64,000 nt of DNA from Planctomycetota bacterium (GCA_016350165.1 CP066225.1:5022001-5086000), one strand, 5' to 3'. Positions 36,456-46,517 are shown, counted from the first letter of the stretch. Notes: generated by a model not told the origin, from the letters alone. Numbers and translations are program-made.

Positions 36456-36487
36456 AAAAGCCGCACTATTTGGTGCGGCTTTTTTTA
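36456..36487. terminator. Bidirectional terminator shared with the DUF488 coding end
   Basis: A perfect stem AAAAAGCCGCAC/GTGCGGCTTTTT with a six-base loop lies 20 bases after the aldehyde dehydrogenase stop. The DUF488 stop codon, TAG on the minus strand, sits at 36466-36468 in this hairpin, so the last codons of DUF488 form one arm. Confidence 0.88.
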
Positions 36488-36837
36488 TACCTCATAATGA
36501 AATCTTTGAGTACTTTTGCATGATTACAATTTTCATCTTTAGCAGCATACAATAAAGTGATTTTACTAAATTTTTCACCTTCTACTAACAACTCATCAAT
36601 TTGCTGTTTTTTCTTACTCAGTTCACTTTTGTACTTTTTAGTAAACTCATCAAATTTTGTTTTATCGTGGTTGAACCACTGACGTAATTCAGAACTGGGT
36701 GCAATCTCTTTAGCCCACATGTTAATATTTGCGACATCCTTCGATATACCACGTGGCCAAAGCCGATCTATCAAGACACGATAACCATCATCATCGCTCA
36801 CATTATCGTATATACGCTTGGTCTGAATTTTCGGCAT
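36466..36837 (-). CDS. DUF488 (YeaO-like) family protein
   Basis: The protein (123 residues from this start) shows the DUF488 signature GYRVLIDRLWPRGISK, with IAPSSELRQWF and ITLLYAAKDENCNHAKVLKDF. The family has no firmly established activity. I chose the ATG at 36837, with GAGG five bases upstream; a GTG at 36843 is also possible. It follows the adenine deaminase-type gene by about 15 bases and is probably co-transcribed. Its last residues are encoded by the terminator hairpin of the convergent gene. Confidence 0.87.
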   Translation of the reverse strand: MPKIQTKRIYDNVSDDDGYRVLIDRLWPRGISKDVANINMWAKEIAPSSELRQWFNHDKTKFDEFTKKYKSELSKKKQQIDELLVEGEKFSKITLLYAAKDENCNHAKVLKDFIMRYKKSRTK

Positions 36838-36852
36838 AGTCACCTCACATGA

Positions 36853-37920
36853 TTATGTAGCATGTACATTTACATAATCGTCGATCATACCGCAGTATGC
36901 TGCAATCTTATTTACAGGTAAAAATGAAGTTTCAAAAGAATTTTTTGCCAAACGGATGATATCATCTTCTGTTAACCCTATAGGCTCAATCAGATCAGTG
37001 AAGTTCCGATTCATGTAGCCACCAAAATATGCAGGGTCATCCGAGTTAGATGTAACCTTTAGATTCTTACTAAGCATTGTCTTCAGTGGATGTTCCGAAA
37101 GATCATCAACGACTTGCAATTTATCATTTGATAATGGGCAAATGGTGAGGCCAATCTCCATTTCTATAAGTCTTTCAATTAGCTTCGGATCGTCGAGACA
37201 GCGGTTACCATGATCAATACGATCAACACCGATCAAATCAATCGCTTCCCAAATATATTCACTTGGCCCCTCTTCGCCTGCATGACAACAAAGCTTCCAA
37301 CCAGCTTCCTTTGACATGCTGAAAACCTCGGCAAATTTACTAGGTGGATTACCTTTTTCACTTGAATCTAAGCCAACACCAATAATTTCATCACGATATG
37401 CTAACCCCTGCTTTAATGTTCTTATTGCATCATCTTCATCAAGGTGTCGCAGGTAACTCATAATTAGATAGCTACTCACTTCTAATTTCTTTTCACCATC
37501 TTTTAATGCGTCAAGAATACCCTCAATGACGACATCAAATTCAACGCCTCGGTGCGTATGCGTTTGCGGGTCAAAGAACACCTCAACATGCTTTACGTTT
37601 TCAGCAGCAACTTTTTCAAGATACGCCCATGTCAGATCATAAAAATCACGTTTTTTAAGCAATACTCCGGCGCCTGCATAATAAATATCTAAAAATTCTT
37701 GCAGGTTATTGAAGTTATATGCTGTTTTAACCTCTTCAATTGAAGCATAAGGGATATCAACTTTATTTCGGGCTGCAATTTCAAACATTAGCTCAGGTTC
37801 AAATGAACCTTCAAGATGCAGATGTAGTTCAGCTTTGGGAATCCCTTCGGCAAATCGTTTCAAATCCATTTCAAAATTCTCCTGTGCTTCCCGGATCCGC
37901 CAGTTCTTCATCCTGGCCAT
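36853..37920 (-). CDS. Adenine deaminase-type adenosine/adenine deaminase
   Basis: The 355-residue protein belongs to the adenosine/AMP deaminase superfamily: zinc ligands in AELHLHLEGSFEPE, substrate loop CHAGEEGP, and the aspartate pair in NSDDPAYFGGY. The words GLDSSEKGNPPSKF and NSDDPAYFGGY match the adenine deaminase (Aah1-like) branch better than classical adenosine deaminase, so it probably releases ammonia from adenine in purine salvage. The assignment between the two is from motifs only. It is upstream of DUF488 and divergent from the Sel1-repeat gene. Confidence 0.85.
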   Translation of the reverse strand: MARMKNWRIREAQENFEMDLKRFAEGIPKAELHLHLEGSFEPELMFEIAARNKVDIPYASIEEVKTAYNFNNLQEFLDIYYAGAGVLLKKRDFYDLTWAYLEKVAAENVKHVEVFFDPQTHTHRGVEFDVVIEGILDALKDGEKKLEVSSYLIMSYLRHLDEDDAIRTLKQGLAYRDEIIGVGLDSSEKGNPPSKFAEVFSMSKEAGWKLCCHAGEEGPSEYIWEAIDLIGVDRIDHGNRCLDDPKLIERLIEMEIGLTICPLSNDKLQVVDDLSEHPLKTMLSKNLKVTSNSDDPAYFGGYMNRNFTDLIEPIGLTEDDIIRLAKNSFETSFLPVNKIAAYCGMIDDYVNVHAT

Positions 37921-38030
37921 ATACTCTTATCAATTATCACGGAACTTAACTATTGTTATAATGATGCCGGTTGTGTCAATCGTCTTTTGTGAACAAGGCG
38001 ATTAAATTGCTCTTTTTCCGGAGTCGGGAC

Positions 38031-41000
38031 ATGGGTTATTTAACTTTTTTCAATAAATGTAGCTGTAATATAACAATCTTGAAGATAGTTACGTTTTTTC
38101 TATGCACAATAGTCGCGACGCAGATCTACGCCCAAAATGCAACGAAAGTAGATAATTCGCAAAATAATTCTGCAATTGAAAAAATAGATCAGGATGGGTT
38201 TCTATTTCTCAGTCAAAACGAATTTGAAATTGCGATTGAACACTATCAGAATGCAATTAAAAAATATCCTCAGCATCCAGATTTCTACACTTCTCTTGGC
38301 GTGATTTATATGCAAACCGATCAGCCGAAATTGGCTGTGAAGCATTTTCGTGAAGGAGATAAACGAGGAGCAGATTCTTCGACGAACATGCTTGGTCGTT
38401 GTTACCAAGATGGCATCGGCGTGAATGTAGATCTTGTTAAAGCTGCAACAGCCTACCAAAAAGCTGCTGATAGCAATGATCTGAATGCGATTTATAACTT
38501 AGCAATGATGCATTTAGATGGTGAAGCGGTTGCATATGACCCTAAAAAAGCCATTGAAATGCTGAAGCAATGTGCAGCAAAAAATGACGCTTCAGCGATG
38601 CATGCGATTGCCCACATTTATCTGTCAGATACATATGTAAAACACAATTATGCGACAGCAATGTTATGGCTTAACAAGGCTATCAAATTAGATTACACGC
38701 CTGCAATCATGGAATTGGCGAACTGTTACCAAGAAGGCATAGGTGTTACAAAAGATCAGGAACAAGCACAGCAACTCATCGAAAAAGCAGCGGAGCTAAG
38801 GGACCCAGATGCATTTTTCCAGTTAGCACACAACATCGATTCTAATACTATTACGCAAGCCACATTTGACCAGTATTACGAAAATCTAAACACCTCAGCA
38901 CAACTTGGAAACATGGATGCGCGTTTAGAAATAGCTCGCCTGTTCATGGATGGTCGTTTTGTTGTTCGTGATATTGAAGGTGCTCTCAATATTATTGAAA
39001 GGCTTACTGAAGAAGGTCATATTCCTTCTATGGTCGAGTTGGGTGTTTATTATGCTAAAGGTAATGGTGTCAAAATCGACTTTGCCAAATCGGTAAAATA
39101 CTACAAAATGGCTGCAGATCTAGGTGATCCAACGGCTATCGATAACCTTGGCTATCGCTACATGACTGGAACAGGGGTTGAGAAAAATTATGATAAAGCT
39201 TACGAACTTTACCTCATGGCTGCAGCAACCCAACTACCCATGGCTTACTATCATTTAGGGTTTATGCATGAAAGAGGATACGGACGAGATATTGATATCG
39301 CTCAGGCTGTAAAGTTTTATAAAGTAGGCGAAGAATACAATTGCGATAGTGCGATCCACGCGCTTGGCATTCTTTATATCAAAGGCAAGGAACCTGTTGA
39401 ACCTGATGTGAAGCGTGGTATTGAATATTTAGATAAATCTTTTCAAATGGGTACTGCTGAAAGTTATTTAATGCTTGGCGCACTATACCAAGATGGAATA
39501 CATCTTGAGAAAGATTTAGAAAAGGCATTCCAATACTATAAACAAGCCGCGGACAAAGGTTCTCTTGATGCAGGCTTAGCTTTAGCCAGAATGCACATTG
39601 AGGGAATCGCATTAAAGCCAGATTTGAATTATGCGAAATTCATTTTAAGACGATGTATGCAACTTGATATGCCTGATGCATATTATCTATATGGCCGTAT
39701 GCATTACAATACCCCAAACCATCAAATTAACTTTGAGATTGCCAAGAAGAATTTTCTAAAAGCATATTACCTTGGTTCTGCTGACGCATGTGATTTTCTT
39801 GGTAATATCTACCAATACGCTAGAGGGGTTGATCAAGATGTACAAAAAGCAATCAAGTATTTCGAACAAGGCTATGAACGTGGCTCAATGCTCTCTGCTG
39901 TTTCTTTAGGTGGTATTTACATTACAGGTTTCGGTGGTGTAAAAAAAGACATGCCAAAAGCAATTAATTACATAAAATTCGCTGCGCAAAACAAAAATAC
40001 TAGAGCAATCATTTTTCTATCAGACATCTATTATCACGGCACTGGTACTGAAGCAGATCAGCAAAAAGGGTTGGATATACTCTTAAAGCATGAAGAATTA
40101 AATCATCCTGAAATCTATAAAAAATTGTCTCGTGTTTACTTTGCAGGCGTTAATGGTAAAAAAAGCATCATGCTTGCAAAACAATATGCAATTAAAGCAG
40201 GTGAGCTCAGTGATCCTCAAGGCTACGACATGGCTGCGGTTTTGGAAAAACAAGATGTTGCACCCAATAAAGAAAAGTACATTGAATATCTGACTAAAGC
40301 AACTCAAATGGGACATGTGGATGCTACGATGCGTTTAGCTCATAGTTACATTGATGGGCAATTTTTCGAGGTAGATTATAAAAAAGCTCTAAGAGCATTG
40401 CGAGTTCTCGAACTAAAAAATGATCCGGCTGTACATAACCTTCTTGGCAAAATATATATTCAAGGGCACCCTACTCTGCCTGCTGATGAAACTAAGGCAT
40501 TTAAGCATTTTAAAAAAGCTGCAAAATATGGCGATCTTGAAGGAATGTATCATGCCTACATATTCATGAATAAACATTACCCCGGTGATTTTGATCAAAT
40601 AGAAATTGAAGACATGTTTTTACAGCTAAGGTCTCGTGCTGAAAAAGGCAGTGTTCCTGCAATGAGGTGGTTAGGGCAAATATGTTTAGGTAAAGATTTT
40701 CTCCACTACAATTTAGGTCACTCAATCATGTATTATCAAAAAGCATTTGAAATGGGTGATTCGAAAGCAGCCTATATCTTGGGTGTGATTCATGAAAAAT
40801 ATGTCGAACTAAGCAATATGTCAGAAGCATTGAAATGGTACGAAACAGCAGCCAACATGGGCTATGGTCCTGGATTCAATGAACTTGGTGTGAAATATCA
40901 AAAAGGTATGGGGGTTGAAGTAGATTTTGATAAAGCAATGACTTACTACCACAAGGCAGCCGCAACAGGCATGGGTATCGCCTACACAAATATTGCGTGG

Positions 41001-41237
41001 TTCTACGCAAATGGTGAGGGTGTTGAAAAGGATATGCAGGAAGCAATCAGATACTACGAGAAAGCCATACAACTTAAGGATCACATCGCCATGTATCACA
41101 TGGGCATTTTGTTCACAACAGGTAATGGCGTGGCAAAAAATCAAAAAACTGCAATCCGATATTTTGTATTAGCCGCGCGAAATGGATCTGCCGATGCAAA
41201 GAAGATATTAGAGCGTAATAAAATCAATTGGCAGTAA
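38031..41237 (+). CDS. Very large secreted Sel1-repeat (TPR-like) protein
   Basis: The protein (1068 residues from this start) has a signal peptide (TFFLCTIVATQIYA) and a short TPR at the front (FEIAIEHYQNAIKKYPQHPDFY). More than twenty Sel1 repeats of about 36 residues follow, recognisable by A...Y..AA..G...A...LG and G.GV..D...A. Such solenoids bind partners and are common in signalling and envelope proteins. The ATG at 38031 has a GGAG-type site upstream; a TTG at 37971 would add 20 residues before the signal. No catalytic domain is present. Confidence 0.85.
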   Translation: MGYLTFFNKCSCNITILKIVTFFLCTIVATQIYAQNATKVDNSQNNSAIEKIDQDGFLFLSQNEFEIAIEHYQNAIKKYPQHPDFYTSLGVIYMQTDQPKLAVKHFREGDKRGADSSTNMLGRCYQDGIGVNVDLVKAATAYQKAADSNDLNAIYNLAMMHLDGEAVAYDPKKAIEMLKQCAAKNDASAMHAIAHIYLSDTYVKHNYATAMLWLNKAIKLDYTPAIMELANCYQEGIGVTKDQEQAQQLIEKAAELRDPDAFFQLAHNIDSNTITQATFDQYYENLNTSAQLGNMDARLEIARLFMDGRFVVRDIEGALNIIERLTEEGHIPSMVELGVYYAKGNGVKIDFAKSVKYYKMAADLGDPTAIDNLGYRYMTGTGVEKNYDKAYELYLMAAATQLPMAYYHLGFMHERGYGRDIDIAQAVKFYKVGEEYNCDSAIHALGILYIKGKEPVEPDVKRGIEYLDKSFQMGTAESYLMLGALYQDGIHLEKDLEKAFQYYKQAADKGSLDAGLALARMHIEGIALKPDLNYAKFILRRCMQLDMPDAYYLYGRMHYNTPNHQINFEIAKKNFLKAYYLGSADACDFLGNIYQYARGVDQDVQKAIKYFEQGYERGSMLSAVSLGGIYITGFGGVKKDMPKAINYIKFAAQNKNTRAIIFLSDIYYHGTGTEADQQKGLDILLKHEELNHPEIYKKLSRVYFAGVNGKKSIMLAKQYAIKAGELSDPQGYDMAAVLEKQDVAPNKEKYIEYLTKATQMGHVDATMRLAHSYIDGQFFEVDYKKALRALRVLELKNDPAVHNLLGKIYIQGHPTLPADETKAFKHFKKAAKYGDLEGMYHAYIFMNKHYPGDFDQIEIEDMFLQLRSRAEKGSVPAMRWLGQICLGKDFLHYNLGHSIMYYQKAFEMGDSKAAYILGVIHEKYVELSNMSEALKWYETAANMGYGPGFNELGVKYQKGMGVEVDFDKAMTYYHKAAATGMGIAYTNIAWFYANGEGVEKDMQEAIRYYEKAIQLKDHIAMYHMGILFTTGNGVAKNQKTAIRYFVLAARNGSADAKKILERNKINWQ

Positions 41238-41634
41238 TCAGGTGTGAATCCATAATGCATTAATGCATTTCAACATCCTAATTTTCCGAATTCGATATAA
41301 AAAATCAGTCTGATATCCAATTAATAGTTCTCTGATCTACTGTGCCAACAGTAGAAGATTCACACAAAACCGTCTCGCACATATGCTTTTGTGCGCACAA
41401 ATACGCATTCGTGCGCACAAACCCGATTTGACTTGTGGCTAAACTAAGCGAAAATCTGCCCAAACCTGTCAAAAACAACCCGATTCAGACCGTTTTGAGC
41501 GGTTTTTAAATACGGGTTATCCCTCTTTTTGACAATTTCGTGCGCACAAACACGCAAAAAACTGTGCAGATTCAACCATAAACACGACATATTCGCTCGT
41601 GGTTTCATACTCCCGCCTTCGGAAGGTAATTATT
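41238..41634. other. Gene-free stretch carrying repeat element copy B
   Basis: The 397 bases between the Sel1-repeat gene and ychF hold the second copy of the composite element at 41337-41555 with three copies of the 16-base motif, two of them in tandem. The ychF Shine-Dalgarno GGAAGG precedes its ATG. No open frame with a ribosome-binding site was seen. Confidence 0.5.
41337..41555 (+). repeat. Composite intergenic element, copy B
   Basis: Parts seen: CTACTGT-GCCA-ACAGTAG at 41337-41354; GTGCGCACAAATACGC at 41391-41406; a second GTGCGCACAAACCCG at 41411-41425; GTGCGCACAAACACGC at 41540-41555. TTTGTGCGCACAAA (41388-41401) is a perfect 14-base palindrome. The order and distances match copy A (54 versus 52, and 149 versus 148). 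It lies about 80 bases upstream of ychF. Function is unknown. Confidence 0.7.
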
Positions 41635-42723
41635 ATGGAAGCAGGCATCGTCGGCCTCCCAAACGTCGGTAAGTCTACTCTTTTCAATGCTTTAACTGCA
41701 GCTGGTATCCCCAGTGAAAACTATCCTTTCTGCACAATTGAGCCAAACGTAGGCGCTGTATCAGTCCCTGACCCACGACTCGAGCGAATTCATAAGCACA
41801 TCACCACCGATCGTATCCTCCCTGCAGTATTGAAGTTAGTAGACATTGCAGGCATCGTAAAAGGTGCTTCTGAAGGTGAAGGGCTCGGCAATAAATTTCT
41901 CTCTCACATCCGTGACGTCGATGCAATTCTCCATACAGTGAGATGCTTTGAAGACGCCGATGTGACCCATGTTGATGGTTCAGTTGATCCAATTCGGGAC
42001 ATCGAAATCATTGACATGGAATTGATGTTAGCTGATATGGCAACAGTAGATACAGCCATTTCAAAAGCGCAGCGCCTCGCAAAATCAGGTGACAAAGAAG
42101 CCAAAGCAAGATTGGCTGCGCTTGAGAAATGTAAAACTCATTTGGATTTGGAAAAACCGCTACGCGGTCTTGATCTTGATGAAGAAGAACTCCGTCTGCT
42201 AAAGTCTTACGGTTTATTGACTTATAAGCCAGTCCTTTATATCGCAAATGTCGATGAAGATGCAATCTTAGATGACAATGATCACGTGAAGGCAGTCGTA
42301 GCACGAGCGCAAGATGAAGGCGGGCAAGTAGTTAAGGTCTGTGCGAAACTTGAAAGTGAGCTTGCTGAGCTTGAAGAAGAGGATCGTAATGAACTTCTTG
42401 AATCAGTTGGACTTGAAGAACCAGCTCTAAATCTTTTAGCACGATCAGCTTACAATTTGCTCGGTTTGCAAAGTTATTTCACCGCGGGCGAAATCGAAAT
42501 CCGTGCGTGGACAATACCCGTCGGTGCAACTGGTCCACAATCTGCGGGTGTGATTCACAGTGACTTTGAACGTGGATTTATTCGTGTTGAAGTTTTCAGT
42601 CTGGAAGATTTGGAAACTTATAAGAGTGAAAAAGCAATTCGTGAAGCTGGGAAATTACGCGTTGAAGGCAAGAATTATGTTGTACAGGATGGTGATATCT
42701 GTCACTTCCTGTTCAATGTTTAA
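41635..42723 (+). CDS. ychF: Redox-regulated ATPase YchF (Obg family)
   Basis: The protein (362 residues from this start) has the OBG-type G1 motif [29 protein letters not shown] switch region and a C-terminal TGS-like domain ending [10 protein letters not shown]. YchF binds ATP rather than GTP and associates with ribosomes. I chose the ATG at 41635, which follows GGAAGG by eight bases; an ATG at 41599 adds 12 residues without a site. A good terminator follows. Confidence 0.95.
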   Translation: MEAGIVGLPNVGKSTLFNALTAAGIPSENYPFCTIEPNVGAVSVPDPRLERIHKHITTDRILPAVLKLVDIAGIVKGASEGEGLGNKFLSHIRDVDAILHTVRCFEDADVTHVDGSVDPIRDIEIIDMELMLADMATVDTAISKAQRLAKSGDKEAKARLAALEKCKTHLDLEKPLRGLDLDEEELRLLKSYGLLTYKPVLYIANVDEDAILDDNDHVKAVVARAQDEGGQVVKVCAKLESELAELEEEDRNELLESVGLEEPALNLLARSAYNLLGLQSYFTAGEIEIRAWTIPVGATGPQSAGVIHSDFERGFIRVEVFSLEDLETYKSEKAIREAGKLRVEGKNYVVQDGDICHFLFNV

Positions 42724-42763
42724 TGCAGACGCATCTTTGATGTTAAATGTTCAGAATGAAATG

Positions 42764-42796
42764 AAGCTCGGATCGCTTTTGATCTGAGCTTTTTTA
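42764..42796 (+). terminator. Intrinsic terminator of ychF
   Basis: A stem AAGCTCGGATC/GATCTGAGCTT with one G-T pair and a six-base loop is followed by TTTTTAG, 41 bases after the ychF stop. Confidence 0.88.
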
Positions 42797-42904
42797 GTGC
42801 GAATTATCAAAATGTAATGGTATGATATTCGGCACTTAGTTTGGATGTTTATGTTTTAGTGTAACGTAATATTGTTTGTTTAAGTTTAGAATGAGGGGGC
42901 GTTG

Positions 42905-43912
42905 ATGCCTGGGACTATGCAGCGATTAGATGGTGGTGTGGTTAAGGTTGATGAGCGATATGTATGTCCGATTAGTGGTGGTAAGATGCGAAAGTGGTTG
43001 GAGGTGCCGGGAGATTTTCGCCGAAAAGATGACGAGTCGGTTTATGAACTATTTTGGTGTGAAGAAAGTGGTTTGGGTCAGTTGCTCCCGCGACCTAATG
43101 AGGAAGAAATTACATCGTTTTATCAGTTAGACGCTTATTACACGCATCAGGATTATGACCCGTATAAACGTGGGTTGAGTTTTGATGAGAAAGTTTGTGC
43201 GCATATTGCATGGCGGTTCGATCGCAGTAAGGAATTGAATGCTACAAGATTTCGAGAATTGAAAGGAGCAGGGATTAAGAGTTGCTGTGATGTCGGTTGT
43301 GGCGGAGGTGGTTCTTTGATACGAATGCGTGATGGTGGGATTGAAGAGTTGGTTGGTATTGATCCAGATCCTGATGCGAGAGAAAGTGTGAAGGAAAATG
43401 GGTTTGAGGTGTATTCGGGAACGGCTGAGGAATTGCCTGCTGAAATAGAGGGGCGGCGATTCGATATGGTTTTAATGACACATGTTCTTGAACACACAGT
43501 AGATCCAGTGGCTGCATTAAAAAGTTTGCAATCATTGGTAAGTGATGATGGATTGTTGGTAATTGAGGTACCCAATCATGATAATTATGGTTTGAAGATG
43601 TGGAGGGAAGCATGGCCTTGGTTGGATGTGCCTAGACATTTGAACTTCTTTACGAAGAAAAGTTTGGTTGAGTTGTGTGGTATAACAGGCTGGGAAATTG
43701 TTAGTGTAGAATATCGTGGGTATTGCAGACAATTTCAGCAGAACTGGCTTGGATATGAGGAAGAGATTATTGAACATCAAGAACGGTTTGGAAAGAGAAA
43801 GTCTGGAACGTTTGGCTTGAAGGTTAGGCGATGGTGGCGGTTGTTGAGGACTATGTTTAATGATGATAAGCGGAAGTACGATTCTGTTAGAATCATTGCT
43901 AAGTTGAAATGA
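42905..43912 (+). CDS. SAM-dependent methyltransferase (surface glycan type)
   Basis: The protein (335 residues from this start) has a short N-terminal cysteine-containing head and a class I methyltransferase core: CCDVGCGGGGSLIRM, ELVGIDPDP and the MVLMTHVLEHTVDP post-motif. A C-terminal NFFTKKSLVELCG block occurs in methyltransferases near polysaccharide genes. The ATG at 42905 follows GAGGGGG. Its stop overlaps the start of the next gene by four bases (ATGA), so translation is coupled. The substrate is unknown. Confidence 0.82.
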   Translation: MPGTMQRLDGGVVKVDERYVCPISGGKMRKWLEVPGDFRRKDDESVYELFWCEESGLGQLLPRPNEEEITSFYQLDAYYTHQDYDPYKRGLSFDEKVCAHIAWRFDRSKELNATRFRELKGAGIKSCCDVGCGGGGSLIRMRDGGIEELVGIDPDPDARESVKENGFEVYSGTAEELPAEIEGRRFDMVLMTHVLEHTVDPVAALKSLQSLVSDDGLLVIEVPNHDNYGLKMWREAWPWLDVPRHLNFFTKKSLVELCGITGWEIVSVEYRGYCRQFQQNWLGYEEEIIEHQERFGKRKSGTFGLKVRRWWRLLRTMFNDDKRKYDSVRIIAKLK

Positions 43913-44304
43913 GAATGATTGAAGTATCGGAGCAATTAAGTTCAATGGCTACACCAAAAATTTACGAAATGTGTGAACGAAAGTTGGTGAAGGTTCGTTG
44001 GTTGGTTTTACTGGCGATGATATTTAGTTTGCCAAGTCCATTTCTTGTGTTGCTCTTGGCGATTGTAAATAAAACGAACGCTGTTATTGCGATGATGTAT
44101 GTAGCGGGAATGGTGGTGTTTGCTATTTGGTGGGTTGGAATATTGATCGTGTGGTTTGGGTTGATTGGTCAGTATATTAAAAACGAACAACTGAAACGAA
44201 GCGCAGGATGGGTATGCGCAGTGGTTCTAGATTTACTTTTTGTAGGTTTTATTGCTGCGATGATCTACTTACTGACGTATCAACTGCCAATTCTATTGCA
44301 GTGA
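43909..44304 (+). CDS. Small membrane protein, unknown function
   Basis: The 131-residue protein has three predicted transmembrane helices (WLVLLAMIFSLPSPFLVLLLAI; AMMYVAGMVVFAIWWVGILIVWFGLI; AVVLDLLFVGFIAAMIYLL). Its ATG overlaps the methyltransferase stop, so it is likely real and co-expressed. It has no recognised family. It converges on a membrane glycosyltransferase gene. Confidence 0.55.
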   Translation: MRMIEVSEQLSSMATPKIYEMCERKLVKVRWLVLLAMIFSLPSPFLVLLLAIVNKTNAVIAMMYVAGMVVFAIWWVGILIVWFGLIGQYIKNEQLKRSAGWVCAVVLDLLFVGFIAAMIYLLTYQLPILLQ

Positions 44305-44307
44305 ATT

Positions 44308-46479
44308 TCATGGCAGCTTGTAGAGTGTATATACATTTGAATGGTTAGGTGTTGGTATACGTTTCCAATGAGCGAGTTTGGCTATTTGCTGAATGGATTG
44401 TTCGCTGACAGCCGGGTCGAAGCCATACGTTTCTTGGAGGCGTTTCATTTCTGAGTGATGCACATAAACGTGCGTAATACCTATATTTTTCAGCGCTTTT
44501 GTGACTTGTGTTGCGTTGTTTGGATATTGACGAATGATGTTGCCTAGTGGGTTGGCATCGAAAGCTGTGTTGTATGTGAACTCTGGTTTGATGTAAAGGA
44601 GCGATGCGTTGTCGGCGATGAGAAGGACGTGAGCATCAGTGGGGAGATTGTTCAGTGGATGATTGGGTTGTAGTTCAGGGTTGTTGGATGAAAAATCAAA
44701 GTAGCCGGTGATGTAGTAAGGCGGTACGTTGGTAGGGCGACCTGCATTGTTCTTGATTTTGGTTGTTTGTGCCCAGAGGGTCATGGCTTGTGTTGCAAAG
44801 AGCATGAGAATGAGGAATGAGGCTGTGAGTGGCGCGAGGTAAGCGACACGCTTATGTGTTAGATGATAAAAACGTGCGAAGCCGATTGCGATGATGAGTG
44901 CGATGGGAAGGAGGGTTGGGATAAGGAAACGTGATTGGAGGTGAGTGCCAAAGGACCAGAAAAGGAACTGGAAGAAGAGGAGGAAGAGAAGTGTGATGGT
45001 TGGACGACGTGTGTTTTTACTGGAGAGTGCGAAGATGGCGGCGACTAGTAGCGTGATAGAGAGTATAGGTATGCCGTTTTCAACGGTGAAGCGTGCTATG
45101 TTATTTTTTTCTGGTGGTGTGGGTGAGCCTGACCATGAACCGTACCCACGGTTGGTGAGGAATTGACGGTTGAGTGCATTGAAATATGATTCCGAAGACA
45201 TAGTAATATCATGGCCGCGCTTCCAACGTTTGGCTAAATTAGGTGAAGTTGATGTGAGATTGTTCGAGAATGTACCGAGGGCATCACCTGATTCTGGCGT
45301 GGTGTCGATGTCGTAGGCTACTTGCGCCCAGTGAGCTGGGAATGATGAAGTTGCAAATGGAAAGACTGGGTTGCCGGTCCATGCGTAGTTGCGAATGAGG
45401 TATGGGCAGAGGGTAAGGAAGCCTGCGAGTGCGACGATGATGGCAGCTTTTATACTTGCTTTGAAAGTGATTTGAGATGTGGGTTGCAGGTATGGGATCA
45501 GAATGATGAGCCCAATAGGTATGGCGAAGAAGAAGCCAGCTGTTGGTTTGGCGAGGGTTGCGAGGCCGAGAAAGAAGCCTATGAGTATGTTAGATGATCG
45601 TGTGCGATCTTTGTTTTGCAGTGTAAGAGTAATGGCTGCTGCAGCGAAAGCGGTCATGAACATTTCGTTGTATGCGAGCGATGCAGTAATGAGGGTCCAT
45701 GGAATGGTGAGAAAGAAGGCAGGTGCGAGGAGGGCATAGAGTCGACCTGTGTATGGACGGATAGCTTGGGCGAGGAGGACGGCAGTGAGGATGGCGAAGG
45801 ATGCGTGGAATAGTTGGATTGTGTAGATGGATTCTGTGACGGAGTTGTTGAGGGTACTAATCAAGAAGTAGAGCGACTCGCCGAGGGATGGGAGGTATGA
45901 GTAGACGTTGTGTGTGAGGCCTTGCATTTGCCCGAGAGCGAGCCATTCACGCGGAATTTGCAGGTGATATGAAGTGACATCGTAGCCAAAGGCTTCGACT
46001 TGCCAGAGTGTGGTTGGTGGTCCAACTGCAGCGACGAGGAGGATACCGATGGCTGGGGCGGAGAGTAGCGAAAGAAAATTTGGAAAGTGTGTTTTATTTG
46101 GTCTAAAGAAGAAGAGTGGGATAAGGCCGAGTACGAGGAAGATTGCGGCAGAGAGTTGTGTGAGCAGTGCGAAGGCGGCGAGGATGTAAGTGATGATGGC
46201 GATGAGGCCAAGGCCGAGAGTTGTGGAGAGGGTGGGTGTGAGTAAATTTTTGAGGAGTAGCTTATTAAGGAGTGTGCCAAAGCCTAGGGCGGAGGCGAAA
46301 ATGAAGAGGATGATGGGGAGTGAGGTGGCAACAATGGTGATGTTGCTGATGAGTGCCAGGGAGGATTCGCTATTGATGGGGATGATGGAGGTTTGGTTGG
46401 CGAAGGTGAGTGATGCGAAAACGAGTGCAATGAAAGCGAAGATGAGAGCAGGCCAATACCAGTTGGTTTGTTTGGTCAT
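44308..46479 (-). CDS. Multi-spanning membrane glycosyltransferase (family 39/ArnT-like)
   Basis: The 723-residue protein has about 12-13 transmembrane helices and an early extracytoplasmic loop (LWQVEAFGYDVTSYHLQIPREW) with an acidic residue, as in GT-C enzymes of the ArnT/PMT group, which transfer sugars from polyprenyl-phosphate donors. A large C-terminal hydrophilic domain follows. It probably works in glycan or lipid modification. It follows directly after the divergent small membrane protein gene; both may serve the same surface-polysaccharide locus, which is inference. Confidence 0.75.
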   Translation of the reverse strand: MTKQTNWYWPALIFAFIALVFASLTFANQTSIIPINSESSLALISNITIVATSLPIILFIFASALGFGTLLNKLLLKNLLTPTLSTTLGLGLIAIITYILAAFALLTQLSAAIFLVLGLIPLFFFRPNKTHFPNFLSLLSAPAIGILLVAAVGPPTTLWQVEAFGYDVTSYHLQIPREWLALGQMQGLTHNVYSYLPSLGESLYFLISTLNNSVTESIYTIQLFHASFAILTAVLLAQAIRPYTGRLYALLAPAFFLTIPWTLITASLAYNEMFMTAFAAAAITLTLQNKDRTRSSNILIGFFLGLATLAKPTAGFFFAIPIGLIILIPYLQPTSQITFKASIKAAIIVALAGFLTLCPYLIRNYAWTGNPVFPFATSSFPAHWAQVAYDIDTTPESGDALGTFSNNLTSTSPNLAKRWKRGHDITMSSESYFNALNRQFLTNRGYGSWSGSPTPPEKNNIARFTVENGIPILSITLLVAAIFALSSKNTRRPTITLLFLLFFQFLFWSFGTHLQSRFLIPTLLPIALIIAIGFARFYHLTHKRVAYLAPLTASFLILMLFATQAMTLWAQTTKIKNNAGRPTNVPPYYITGYFDFSSNNPELQPNHPLNNLPTDAHVLLIADNASLLYIKPEFTYNTAFDANPLGNIIRQYPNNATQVTKALKNIGITHVYVHHSEMKRLQETYGFDPAVSEQSIQQIAKLAHWKRIPTPNHSNVYTLYKLP

Positions 46480-46517
46480 GTGTGCGGATCGGTTTGATGT
46501 TAAGTAGAGAGATCAGG

